From assembly GCA_947472735.1 (NCBI GenBank), contig CANJBY010000001.1, forward strand, positions 1 to 64,000: DNA of 64,000 nt. Reading direction: 5' to 3'. Under the pieces are notes generated by a model. The model worked only from the letters and a program-made list of their open reading frames with translations, was not told the origin of the DNA and did not search any database. Shown here piece after piece: positions 1 through 7,574 of the stretch. Each line of letters begins with the position of its first letter. Positions within the stretch are counted from its first letter, which is position 1. Origin of the DNA: Sphingomonadaceae bacterium (lineage in GTDB: Bacteria; Pseudomonadota; Alphaproteobacteria; Sphingomonadales; Sphingomonadaceae). The position numbers and the translations under genes are program-made.

Positions 1-2
1 AT

Positions 3-173
3 ACCCCGCCATTCCGCGTACCGGAGATCGCCGGCCGCTCCTCGCATCGATGGATCGCGGACGCCTCCGCTGGGGGACGCGCCGGCCATGCGGGGGACAA
101 GGAGCACAAGCGCTACAGCACCCCGCACCCGCCGCTGCGCACCGGTTTGGAACTGGTGCGGTGGGGTTTATAA
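3..173 (+). CDS. C-terminal end of an unidentified protein (partial)
   Basis: An open frame enters from the left edge and stops at TAA 171-173, giving about 56 residues that end in LELVRWGL. Codon third positions are strongly G or C, as in the other genes here, and this is the only one of the three forward frames that ends cleanly before the convergent gene on the other strand. I do not recognise the family. The end is rich in Pro, Arg and His, with no motif I can assign. The 65 bases between this stop and the stop of the convergent eipA show no clear terminator. Confidence 0.35.
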   Translation, partial: TPPFRVPEIAGRSSHRWIADASAGGRAGHAGDKEHKRYSTPHPPLRTGLELVRWGL

Positions 174-238
174 CCTATTCGGTGCAATTTTTCAAGGACG
201 TGAACCGAAATGCGCCGCCGAGGAAAGGCCCGCCCCCA

Positions 239-966
239 TCAAAACGGAAACCACCGCGACGTCTTGGTGATCTTCATGTATCCCGCATTGACCCCCAGCC
301 GCAGCCCGACGCCCGAGCGGACCGGGATCAGCACCACATCGCCGCGGCGCATGTAGCTGACGTTGAAGCCGCCGACGAGGTAGGCCGTTCCCTCGCCCGC
401 GCCGAAGCGGTGGTAGAGGTCCTCGGTGTTGTAGAGGTTGTACACCAGCACGAAGGTTTGCCCGGCATTCGCCCCCGCATCGAAGCCGATCGAGGGGCCG
501 GTCCAGTAAACCGGCTTCTCGCCCTCGACCTTGTGGTGCAGCGTGCCCGAGCCATAGCGCAGCCCCACGCCGATCGCCGCGCTGCCTTCGCGGCCGATGA
601 TATAGGCATTCGGCTGGCCCTGCTTCTTGAGGATATCGCGGATCACATCGGCCAACCCGGCCGCGCCCTTGCCGAACACCCCTTCGGCTGCGCCGACGAG
701 ATCGTCCTGCTGGTAGGTTCCGGCCGGGGCCGCGGGAGCGGTTGGCTGTGGAGCCGGTGCGGGTGCGGGTGCGGCGGGTCCGGTGTCGATCGACGGCTGC
801 GGCACCGGTGCCGGCGCGGTGGCGGGGGCGGGAGGCGCGGTCTTCACCAGGTCGGATCGATTGCCTTATCCGGATCGACCGCCTGGATCTGCTGCGCGCT
901 GGCTGCGAGAGGCCCCGCCAGCGCGGCGGCCAGGGCGAGCGCAAGAACGGTCAGGCGGTGCTTCAT
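239..966 (-). pseudogene. eipA: EipA-family envelope protein (DUF1134), apparent frameshift after the signal peptide
   Basis: The 202-residue frame at 239-847 is a full DUF1134 domain (TYQQDDLVGAAEGVFGKG, then YWTGPSIGFDAGANAG and a conserved GVGLRLGVNAGY end). EipA, described in Brucella, is a periplasmic protein needed for envelope integrity. The frame opens only at a GTG (847) and has no export signal. A second frame starts at ATG 966 and encodes a classic signal peptide (MKHRLTVLALALAAALAG, then AASAQQ); it stops at TGA 844-846 just where the domain frame begins. Adding one base near 850-855 would join them into one protein of about 242 residues with a Pro/Ala linker. So the gene looks complete except for a one-base deletion, which is either real inactivation or a sequence error. 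Confidence 0.8.
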
Positions 967-1051
967 CTCGGGATATCCTCATGGCAGACCGACACGGCCC
1001 GCCTCGCGAAGAGCAGAATCGCTGCGCCGCGCCCGCGCAACCGCCGCACGA

Positions 1052-1086
1052 CCAAGCGAGTCGCATTTGCGGCCAAGCGAGTCGCA
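1052..1086. repeat. Pair of 14-bp direct repeats, 21-bp period, in the eipA/tRNA-Ser intergenic region
   Basis: CCAAGCGAGTCGCA occurs at 1052-1065 and again at 1073-1086. The starts are 21 bases apart, two helical turns, so both copies face the same side of the DNA. They lie about 90-120 bases upstream of the eipA ATG and 70-110 upstream of tRNA-Ser. That fits a regulator-binding site for eipA, but this is inference. Confidence 0.5.
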
Positions 1087-1157
1087 AAATATGCACCAAC
1101 CGCCCCTTGCCGCCCCTGCCCCTCGCCGCTATAGGCCGCCCTTCGCCGCTGCGATCC

Positions 1158-1250
1158 GGAGACGTGGGTGAGTGGCTGAAACCAACGGTTTGCTAAACCG
1201 TCGTACTGGTAAATCCGGTACCGAGGGTTCGAATCCCTCCGTCTCCGCCA
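1158..1250 (+). tRNA. tRNA-Ser (anticodon GCT)
   Basis: The acceptor stem GGAGACG pairs with CGTCTCC at 1240-1246, followed by discriminator G and an encoded CCA (1248-1250). The anticodon arm reads CGGTTTGCTAAACCG with anticodon GCT, decoding AGC/AGU. A long variable arm and a T-arm with GGTTCGAATCC complete a class II tRNA of 93 nt. The 3' end borders a repeat-rich, IS-containing region, the usual position of integrated islands. Confidence 0.97.
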
Positions 1251-1609
1251 TTCATTCCCGGCACTTGTCTCTGATAACAGGGCCCGCGCGCAAAGCCGCG
1301 GAACAGGCGGGCTTGCGCGTCTCAATCCGTCAGCGGCGCCGTAACAGGGCCGTCTCATTCGCACCAATCGGGCGCCATTTGCGGCCCTGTCTCTGCCGAT
1401 GTGAGCATCGGTTCGGTTTGCCTGTTAACAGGGTAGAACAGGGAAAATTGCGAAATTGGGGCTCCAAACAGGGATCTGACGCCTGATTGGGGTATCAGCC
1501 GTGCAAGATTATCGCCATTTTACGGTATGTTAGTGGCCAGAAATGCCTGTTTCCCTGTTATTCGCCAGAACAGGGGATTAATTCGACCGAACAGGGCATT
1601 TATTCGCGC
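1251..1609. repeat. Gene-free stretch with repeated AACAGGG motifs
   Basis: No credible gene lies between tRNA-Ser and the IS. Instead AACAGGG occurs on the plus strand at 1276-1282, 1343-1349, 1427-1433, 1437-1443, 1467-1473, 1569-1575 and 1590-1596. Inverted copies or near-copies (CCCTGT) occur around 1385-1390 and 1553-1559. One copy sits in the palindrome CCTGTTAACAGG (1421-1432). Spacing is irregular. Composition is more AT-rich than the flanking genes. It could be a remnant of an integrated element, but no integrase or second attachment site is visible. Confidence 0.6.
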
Positions 1610-2449
1610 GGTGCTGTCAAACCAAACGCACCGCTGGCGAAGCGGTAAAGCCAGGGTAGGGCGAACGTATGCCCAGACCTCGCAAGCCAGCCAGTCCGTT
1701 CAGATATTTCAACTCGTCACCTGAGGTGATCCGGCTGGTTGTCATGATGTATGTCCGTTTCCCGCTGAGTCTGCGAAACGTTGAGGACCTGCTTTTCGAG
1801 CGCGGGATCGATGTTTGCCATGAGACCGTGCGGTTGTGGTGGAACCGGTTCGGCCCGTTGTTCGCCAGCGACATCCGCCGACAGCGGGTAAGCCGGATGC
1901 AGGGTTTCCGCCATTGGCGCTGGCACCTTGACGAGATGTACGTGAAGCTGAACGGCGAGATGGTTTACCTGTGGCGTGCCGTCGACCACGAGGGCGAAAT
2001 CCTCGAGAGCTTCGTTACGAAGAAACGGGACAAATCTGCGGCGCTGGTATTCATGAAGAAGGCGCTGAAGCGCCATGGCCGCGCCGACGCAATAGTCACC
2101 GACGGACTGCGATCGTACCCTGCGGCCATGCGCGAACTTGGAAATCTGGACCGCCGCGAGATGGGGCGCTGGTTGAACAATCGGGCCGAAAACTCGCACC
2201 TTCCGTTCCGACGACGAGAACGGGCAATGCTGCGATTCCGGCAGATGAAGTCGCTACAGAAATTTGCTTCCGTCCATGCCAACGTCCACAACCATTTTGA
2301 TCTCCAACGCCACCTCATCGACAGAGAGACCTACAAGGCTCGCCGCTCGGCCGCGTTGGCCGAGTGGCAGTCCCTCATGGCCTGAGCTGAAGCTGGGGAG
2401 GGGAGAACTCCGCCAATCGGAGACGAGTTGCGATTGGGCTGACACCACC
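1610..2449 (+). mobile_element. IS6-family insertion sequence, 840 bp
   Basis: Imperfect terminal inverted repeats flank the transposase: GGTGCTGTCAAACCAAACGC at 1610-1629, and the reverse complement of 2430-2449, which matches it at 16 of 20 positions. The length fits the IS6 family. The 8-base flanks differ (ATTCGCGC at 1602-1609, GCGGCGCG at 2450-2457), so there is no target duplication. The right end abuts a PRC-barrel gene with no 5' end. Both facts fit a deletion next to the element after insertion, a known behaviour of IS6 transposases. Confidence 0.85.
1669..2385 (+). CDS. IS6-family transposase
   Basis: This 238-residue DDE transposase acts by replicative transposition on its own ends. 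An N-terminal helix-turn-helix region (around residues 15-65) precedes the catalytic core. The acidic triad is visible as D88 (HLDEMYVKL), D145 (IVTDGLRSY) and E174 (NNRAENSH). The C-terminal run ending HANVHNHF is typical of the family. No frameshift or stop interrupts it, so it looks active. The start is ATG, 59 bases inside the left inverted repeat. Confidence 0.95.
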   Translation: MPRPRKPASPFRYFNSSPEVIRLVVMMYVRFPLSLRNVEDLLFERGIDVCHETVRLWWNRFGPLFASDIRRQRVSRMQGFRHWRWHLDEMYVKLNGEMVYLWRAVDHEGEILESFVTKKRDKSAALVFMKKALKRHGRADAIVTDGLRSYPAAMRELGNLDRREMGRWLNNRAENSHLPFRRRERAMLRFRQMKSLQKFASVHANVHNHFDLQRHLIDRETYKARRSAALAEWQSLMA

Positions 2450-3105
2450 GCGGCGCGAGTTCCGGGGCTGGCGACTTCGGCGCGCTCGGCCAGAACCTGG
2501 CTCTGACCGGCAGCGCGGCGGCAGACCTGGCCGGCACGTTCGACGTCAAGCCGGGAGCTAGCCTGTTCGATACGCAGGGCGACAAGATCGGCAAGGTCCG
2601 CGAAGTGTTCGCCGACGGCTCGGGCCGAGTGAAGGGTCTGCTGGTCAAGACCGAAGATGGCACTGCGCTGCTGCCCGTTCGTGACTTCGCCACCGACGGC
2701 GAAAACCTGGTCACTACGCTCAGCCAGTCGCAGATCGCGGCCAACGGGTCCGGACAGGGCCAAGGCACTGCCAGTGGCTCGGCCTCCGGGATCTTTTCCG
2801 GCCTGTCGCACAACCTTGCGGTGGCGGGCTCCGCGGCCGCGGACGCTGCAGGCAGCTTCGACGTAGCACCGGGCACCCGTGTCTTTGACATGGCCGGAGA
2901 GAAGATCGGCAAGGTCAAGGATGTGGTTGCCGACGCCAATGGCCGGGTCACGGCACTGGTGGTCAAGGTCAAGGACTCGACTGCCACGCTGCCTGCCAGC
3001 GATTTTGCCGCTAACGGAGACGTTCTGGTGACGGTCATGTCACAGGCCCAGATCGCCTCGGCAGCGGGCCAGCCGACGACCGCACCGTCGGAGCCTGCAA
3101 AGTAG
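2450..3105 (+). pseudogene. PRC-barrel repeat protein, 5' end removed at the IS edge
   Basis: Reading from the IS boundary gives about 217 residues with two tandem PRC-barrel-like repeats. Each starts NLAxxGSAAAD and contains KIGKV and a closing SQxQIA. Known PRC-barrel proteins of this kind bind small ligands or surfaces through a beta-barrel; the role here is not known. The first repeat is in frame from base 2452, but no start codon precedes it: the same frame meets a TGA at 2440-2442 inside the IS. The first ATG (2605) falls in the middle of repeat one. The native N-terminus, perhaps with a signal peptide, has therefore been lost. A weak product from 2605 is possible. Confidence 0.8.
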
Positions 3106-3165
3106 CGCTTCCAGACTTCCACCAATCAGGGGCTGCCTACCCGCCACCTGCCGTACGGCCCCTGT

Positions 3166-3203
3166 AGCGCCCGGACCCAACATATCGGTCCGGGCGCTTT
3201 TCT
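3166..3203 (+). terminator. Rho-independent terminator after the PRC-barrel remnant
   Basis: AGCGCCCGGACC (3166-3177) pairs perfectly with GGTCCGGGCGCT (3187-3198) across a 9-base loop, followed by a T-rich run. It ends the PRC-barrel transcript and insulates the kinase gene downstream. Confidence 0.9.
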
Positions 3204-3314
3204 TTGCGCGGCAGGCTCCGGAATCGGCGGGCCAATCCACCGGCCGTATCCCGGGCGGACCCGATTGACTTCGCGGAAAGGTTTACGCATCCAACTTGAG
3301 CAGGAGAGCGAGCC

Positions 3315-4361
3315 ATGGGTGCAGTGCGAGCAGGCAACGACCTGGACCAGCCGCTTCGCCGGCTCGAGGCGGTGCTGCAGAACGCGACTGCGTCCGTGTT
3401 TCTCATGAATGACCGCCAGCACTGCATCTACATGAACCCTGCCGCCGAGCAGCTGACCGGATTCACGCTCGACGAAGTGCTTGCGGCAGACCAGCCGCTG
3501 CATGACATCATTCACCATCTGCACCCGGATGGGACGCCCTTTCCCATGCACGATTGCGCGATCGATCGGGCATTTCCCGACCACGCGAAAACGCAAGGGG
3601 AAGAGGTGTTCGTTCACAAGGATGGAAGCTTCTATCCGGTCGCGTTCACCGCGAGCCCGATCCACGACGACACGTCTTCAACCATAGGAACCATCATCGA
3701 GGTCCGGAACATCGCGGCTGAAAAACAGCGCGAGCAGGATCTGCGGCGGGCGATTGAAGAAAAGAAGGTGCTCCTTCAGGAGGTGAACCACCGGGTGAAG
3801 AATTCCCTGCAGCTTGTTGCAAGCCTGCTTGCGCTTCAGGAGCAGTCGACTGTCAGCCCGGAGCTGAAGCAGTCGCTCCAGGAGGCGAGCAGCCGGGTAG
3901 GCGTAATCGCTTCGCTCCATAACCGGCTTTATCAAACGCAGGACTACGACAGCGTGGACGTGTGCGAGTATCTCCTGGAACTCGGCCGCGAGGCGATGAT
4001 ATCCGCAGCAAAAGACGGGGTGCGGTTTCATTTTTCCGGCGATGCGCGCCGCAAGCTGCCCATCAGCGACGCGGTGTCCTTGGCCTTGATCGTATCCGAG
4101 CTGATTTTGAATGCCGTGAAGCACGCATTCCGCGAGGGGAACGGCACGCTGGAGCTTCGCATCTGCGAAACAGACGATTGCCTCACGATCGAGGTCATTG
4201 ACGACGGTTGCGGTCTTCCCGCCGGTTTTGCGATGACCAAAAGCAAAACCCTCGGTATGAAGATCATTCGTGCACTCAGCAGGCAACTGCGGGCCGACGT
4301 CTCCTTCCGAAACGCTGAGCCCGGAACCGCCTGGCGCATTGCAGTCCCGACCTCCCGCTAG
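3315..4361 (+). CDS. Soluble PAS-domain sensor histidine kinase (HisKA_2 type)
   Basis: The 348-residue kinase has no membrane segment, so it senses something in the cytoplasm. A PAS domain covers about residues 12-135, ending in a PAC-like stretch (GTIIEVRN). A short coiled linker follows, then a HisKA_2 dimerisation box, EVNHRVKNSLQLVASLL, with phospho-acceptor His159. The ATPase domain shows an N-box (LILNAVKHAF) and G-box (IDDGCGLP). The signal is unknown. The start is ATG 3315, with AGGAG 13-9 bases upstream. A single-domain receiver gene follows 24 bases after the stop, so the two probably form a phosphorelay pair. This class often feeds alphaproteobacterial stress or light responses, but nothing here shows that directly. 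Confidence 0.9.
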   Translation: MGAVRAGNDLDQPLRRLEAVLQNATASVFLMNDRQHCIYMNPAAEQLTGFTLDEVLAADQPLHDIIHHLHPDGTPFPMHDCAIDRAFPDHAKTQGEEVFVHKDGSFYPVAFTASPIHDDTSSTIGTIIEVRNIAAEKQREQDLRRAIEEKKVLLQEVNHRVKNSLQLVASLLALQEQSTVSPELKQSLQEASSRVGVIASLHNRLYQTQDYDSVDVCEYLLELGREAMISAAKDGVRFHFSGDARRKLPISDAVSLALIVSELILNAVKHAFREGNGTLELRICETDDCLTIEVIDDGCGLPAGFAMTKSKTLGMKIIRALSRQLRADVSFRNAEPGTAWRIAVPTSR

Positions 4362-4385
4362 AGGTCAACCAGGTTGAGATCGGCG

Positions 4386-4778
4386 ATGAAAGTTTTGATC
4401 GTGGAAGACGAGGCATTGGTCGCCTTGCAAATCGAAAGTGCTGCAGAGGAAGCCGGGCATAGTGTCGTGGGTGTTGCCGACAATATCGCATCGGCAATGG
4501 AGATAGCAGGCCAATCCAAGCCGGACCTGGCGCTGGTCGATGTCATGCTGGCCCGGGACGAAAGCGGACTTTCGCTGGCGGTCATGTTGGCGGAAGCAGG
4601 TGTCCCGGTCTTCCTGGCATCCGGAAATTGCCCTGCCGATTCGGCCCGCTCCAGAGCCTTAGGCTGCCTGCACAAACCATTCCGAGACGAAGATCTGTCG
4701 GCGCTGTTTCTGATTGCCGAGGCCGTCATCAACGGCCAGCCTGCGCCCACCAGCCGCAGCGCAATTCAGATTTACTAA
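4386..4778 (+). CDS. Single-domain response regulator
   Basis: The 130-residue protein is only a receiver domain. Acidic pocket E7/D8 (VEDE), phospho-acceptor D52 (LALVDVML) and the conserved lysine K97 (LHKPF) are all present. It has no output domain, so it must act by protein contact or pass phosphate on. It follows the PAS kinase gene closely on the same strand and is its likely partner. An upstream TTG at 4374 is in frame, but ATG 4386 gives the normal receiver start (MKVLIVEDE). Confidence 0.9.
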   Translation: MKVLIVEDEALVALQIESAAEEAGHSVVGVADNIASAMEIAGQSKPDLALVDVMLARDESGLSLAVMLAEAGVPVFLASGNCPADSARSRALGCLHKPFRDEDLSALFLIAEAVINGQPAPTSRSAIQIY

Positions 4779-4819
4779 GCGGTTCACTCACACCTAAACG
4801 CGGGCTCGGGGAGAAACAT

Positions 4820-5518
4820 ATGGCGGCTTTCAATCGGACTTTCGTGCTGGTTCACGGTGCCTGGGGCGGCGGCTGGATCTGGAAGGACACGGCAAGCATC
4901 CTCCGCGAGCGGGGGCATACCGTCCTCACCCCGACATTGACCGGCGTGGGCGAGCGCTCACATCTGGCCGGCCCCGGCGTTAACCTCAGCACCCATATCC
5001 AGGACATCGCCAGCTGCCTGCAATGGGAAGAACTGCACGGCCGCGGGGTGACGCTGGTGGGACATTCCTATGGCGGGATGGTCATCTCGGGCGTCTGCGA
5101 AGCCGTCCCGGAAGGGACAGTCGATTCGCTGGTCTATCTCGACGCCGCTGTCCCGCAGGACGGGCAGAGCATGTTCGCCTATGCCAACCGCCCGATGGAG
5201 AACCTGCCGGCGATGCATCCGGTCCGGGAAGGCGCGGGCGCATTTATGACGGCGGAGCGGCAAGCGTGGTTCCTGCGGATGCTGACGCCCCAGCCCATGG
5301 CGACTTTCACTGAGCCCGTCCGACTGGCCGGGGCGAGGGACAGGATCAGGGTCAAGACTTTCATAAAGGCGCGGGACGGCACCATCTCACTCGACGTGGC
5401 GGCGCGGCTCAAGGACGATCCGGATTGGCGATACGAGGTGCTGCCGTGCGGGCACGACACACAGCTCGAATTGCCGGAGGAAACCGCAGACGCTTTGGAA
5501 AGGGCCGCGCTGGCATGA
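4820..5518 (+). CDS. Alpha/beta hydrolase, EstC/salicylate-esterase-like
   Basis: The 232-residue hydrolase starts at ATG 4820 after GGGGAGA. It opens with FVLVHGAWGGGWIWKD, typical of the small alpha/beta esterases related to plant methyl-salicylate esterases and bacterial EstC. The nucleophile elbow is GHSYGG and a C-terminal His lies in LPCGHDTQ. The substrate is unknown; small esters or amides are expected. The stop overlaps the start of the next hydrolase gene by ATGA, so the two are translationally coupled. Confidence 0.85.
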   Translation: MAAFNRTFVLVHGAWGGGWIWKDTASILRERGHTVLTPTLTGVGERSHLAGPGVNLSTHIQDIASCLQWEELHGRGVTLVGHSYGGMVISGVCEAVPEGTVDSLVYLDAAVPQDGQSMFAYANRPMENLPAMHPVREGAGAFMTAERQAWFLRMLTPQPMATFTEPVRLAGARDRIRVKTFIKARDGTISLDVAARLKDDPDWRYEVLPCGHDTQLELPEETADALERAALA

Positions 5519-6279
5519 AAATGAACCATTTCCAGAGCCCGGACGGGCTGCAACTCGCCTGGTATGAACTGGGCGGCGGCGATGGCGAACCCCCGATCGT
5601 CCTGCAACACGGCTTCTCCTCCGCCACGCTGCATGAATGGGTGGAGTGCAAGATCGTTGACGACCTTGCGACGCTCGGTCGCCGGATCATCGCCATCGAT
5701 GCGAGGGGTCACGGCAACTCGGAAAAGCCGCATGACTCTTCGCGATACGGCGGGAATTTCATGGCCCAGGATCTCATGGCGCTGATCACGCTGCTGGGGA
5801 TCGAGAGCTATGATCTGGTCGGCTATTCGATGGGCGGAACGATCGTATCCATGGTCGCCAGTCTCGATCCGCGGGTGCGGCGGGTAGCGATTGGCGGCGT
5901 GGGCCACGGCCTGGTCAACCGCGGCGGGCTCGATCCCAAGGTGCTGAACACCAAAGCCCTCTCGGCCGGTTTGCGTGCGCCCAGCGAGGAGGGCTTGTCC
6001 GGCATCGTGCTGGAGTTCCGCCGCGCGGCGATCTCGCGCAATAATGACCTGCTGGCCCTCGCTGCCCACTCCGAGGCGGCCGGACCGCGCGATATAGATT
6101 TCGGAGCGATCACGGCCGAGGCGATCGTGCTTGCCGGCGATGTCGATCCACTGGCGGAACATCCCGAAGTGCTGGCCGGCGCCATCAAGGGCGCGCAACT
6201 GGCGATCGTACCGGGCGATCACCACGCGTCGAAACGCTCACCCGAATTCCGCAAGGCGCTGGTGGACTTCCTGCGCTAG
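5515..6279 (+). CDS. Alpha/beta hydrolase
   Basis: This 254-residue hydrolase starts at ATG 5515, whose last bases form the stop of the upstream hydrolase gene. A longer frame runs up to 5425 but lies inside that gene. Motifs: oxyanion region LQHGFSS, IDARGHGNS, nucleophile elbow GYSMGG, acid in GDVDPL and base in GDHHASK. It resembles 3-oxoadipate enol-lactonase-like hydrolases, but the substrate cannot be named. Two coupled hydrolases suggest consecutive steps or related substrates. Its 3' end forms part of a long hairpin. Confidence 0.85.
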   Translation: MKMNHFQSPDGLQLAWYELGGGDGEPPIVLQHGFSSATLHEWVECKIVDDLATLGRRIIAIDARGHGNSEKPHDSSRYGGNFMAQDLMALITLLGIESYDLVGYSMGGTIVSMVASLDPRVRRVAIGGVGHGLVNRGGLDPKVLNTKALSAGLRAPSEEGLSGIVLEFRRAAISRNNDLLALAAHSEAAGPRDIDFGAITAEAIVLAGDVDPLAEHPEVLAGAIKGAQLAIVPGDHHASKRSPEFRKALVDFLR

Positions 6280-6300
6280 CTGGCCGCACAGGAAGTCCAC
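6262..6300. terminator. 12-bp perfect hairpin between convergent genes
   Basis: GTGGACTTCCTG (6262-6273) is perfectly repeated in reverse complement at 6289-6300. It lies over the hydrolase stop and just before the stop of the convergent NAD(P)-binding gene. There is no T-run on either side, so it may act as a bidirectional transcript-end barrier rather than a classical terminator. Confidence 0.55.
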
Positions 6301-6308
6301 CGCAGCGG

Positions 6309-6917
6309 TCAATAGCCGATGGTAAAGCGCTCGCGGCTGTGGGCGTGGCTTTCCAGTTCGTCGGCCATGGCGATGGCATAGTCGGCAAAGCTGATCTTGC
6401 TCTCACCCGCGTCATCGCGGATCAGATGTTCGGCGCCGAGGCGGAATTTCCCGGTCCGGGGGCCGACGATGAAGTTGAACGCCGGCGAGAAGAACACCCA
6501 GTCGATGTCCTTGTCTTCCCGCAGTTCATAGAAGAAATCGATCCCGGCCTGCGCGATCGGCTTCCAGCTTTCCGGCATGGCATCGGTATCGATCAGGCGC
6601 CTGTCCTGATCATCCTTCAGGCTGGCGGCCCCGCCGGTGACGAGCAGCCGCCCAACCCCGGCCTGCTTCAAGGCAGAGAGGAGCGTCGCGGGCGAAACAT
6701 CGAACTTGAGAGCGCTGATGACCGCGTCCTGACCCTTGAGCAGCTGCGCAAGGGCACCCGCGTCTGAGGCATCGCCCTGCACCGCGGTAATTCCGTCGGC
6801 TACGGGAATGGCATCGGCATTACGCGCGATGGCGAGCACTTCATGGCCGCGCCCGGCCAGCTCCTTGACGATTTCCGAGCCGGCCCTGCCGCTCGCTCCA
6901 AGTACTGCAACTTTCAT
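6309..6917 (-). CDS. NAD(P)-binding protein, NmrA/YwnB-like
   Basis: The 202-residue protein has an N-terminal Rossmann nucleotide site, VAVLGASGRAGSEIV (residues 3-17), and a short extended-SDR fold with VTGGAASL in the middle. No YxxxK catalytic pair is obvious, as in NmrA-like and flavin-reductase-like members that sense or bind NAD(P) without a clear reaction. The ATG start at 6917 is unambiguous. It is convergent with the hydrolase pair and sits upstream of nothing obvious, probably monocistronic. Confidence 0.8.
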   Translation of the reverse strand: MKVAVLGASGRAGSEIVKELAGRGHEVLAIARNADAIPVADGITAVQGDASDAGALAQLLKGQDAVISALKFDVSPATLLSALKQAGVGRLLVTGGAASLKDDQDRRLIDTDAMPESWKPIAQAGIDFFYELREDKDIDWVFFSPAFNFIVGPRTGKFRLGAEHLIRDDAGESKISFADYAIAMADELESHAHSRERFTIGY

Positions 6918-7016
6918 CTTCTTACCTCCGAAGCACTCGCGGGCAGCGCGGATGAATTCCTCCGCGCTGCCGTTCCGAGCGATGGTCCTACATTCGTTCC
7001 GGTCGAATTCCGGCTC

Positions 7017-7502
7017 TCAAATCACCGCGGTCTTGATCGGCCGCCGCTTGACCTCGTCAATGATCGCCTGATCTTCCGGCGAGCGTTTGCCGATCGCCGG
7101 GAAAGTCGGGAGCGCGGGGTCGAACCGATCCCACTCCGTCGCGTCCTTGAGGTAGATCACCGTCGTCGGCGAGACCACGTTCGGATCGTCGAGCGAGCCG
7201 GCCTGAACCATCACGATCGGCCCCGGCAAGTCTCCCGAGGTGTAAAGGCGTCCGCCGCAATTGCCGCAGAAGTGGCGCGAAACGCGGCCACCGGTGTCGC
7301 CATGGGTGGAGTAGATCTTGGGCTCCCCGCGCACTTCAAGCTGATCGCGATGGATCCCGATGATCGTGGTGTGGCCGGTTCCCGTGGCCTTCTGGCAATC
7401 CTTGCAGCAGCATTGCGTGCAATAAAGCACCGGGCCGTTAAGAGTATAGCGGACCGCCCCGCACAGGCATCCTCCTTCAGCCGATTCCCCGTCCTTGATC
7501 AT
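7017..7502 (-). CDS. GFA-family (CENP-V) zinc-binding protein
   Basis: The 161-residue protein has the GFA zinc sites: CLCGAV near residue 12, then CTQCCCKDC, and FCGNCGG around residue 80. The family is named for a proposed glutathione-dependent formaldehyde-activating role, which does not hold for most members; the reaction here is unknown. It lies just downstream of the secreted esterase gene on the same strand (72-base gap) and may share its transcript. Confidence 0.85.
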   Translation of the reverse strand: MIKDGESAEGGCLCGAVRYTLNGPVLYCTQCCCKDCQKATGTGHTTIIGIHRDQLEVRGEPKIYSTHGDTGGRVSRHFCGNCGGRLYTSGDLPGPIVMVQAGSLDDPNVVSPTTVIYLKDATEWDRFDPALPTFPAIGKRSPEDQAIIDEVKRRPIKTAVI

Positions 7503-7574
7503 CCTGCATTCTCCCGTTCGTTCGTTAGGTTGCTTAGCGCCCTTGTGGCACGTGTAACACGCAATCCGCCAGCC

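Noticed and set aside
12..1200. 373-residue plus-strand frame from position 50
   Set aside because: It is antisense to eipA with no family features and runs into the tRNA gene region.
1262..1600. CRISPR array or plasmid-type iterons
   Set aside because: The repeat unit is only 7 bases, spacing is irregular, copies occur on both strands, and there is no cas or rep gene.
1602..2457. 8-base target duplication around the IS
   Set aside because: ATTCGCGC and GCGGCGCG do not match, also when the ends are shifted by one base.
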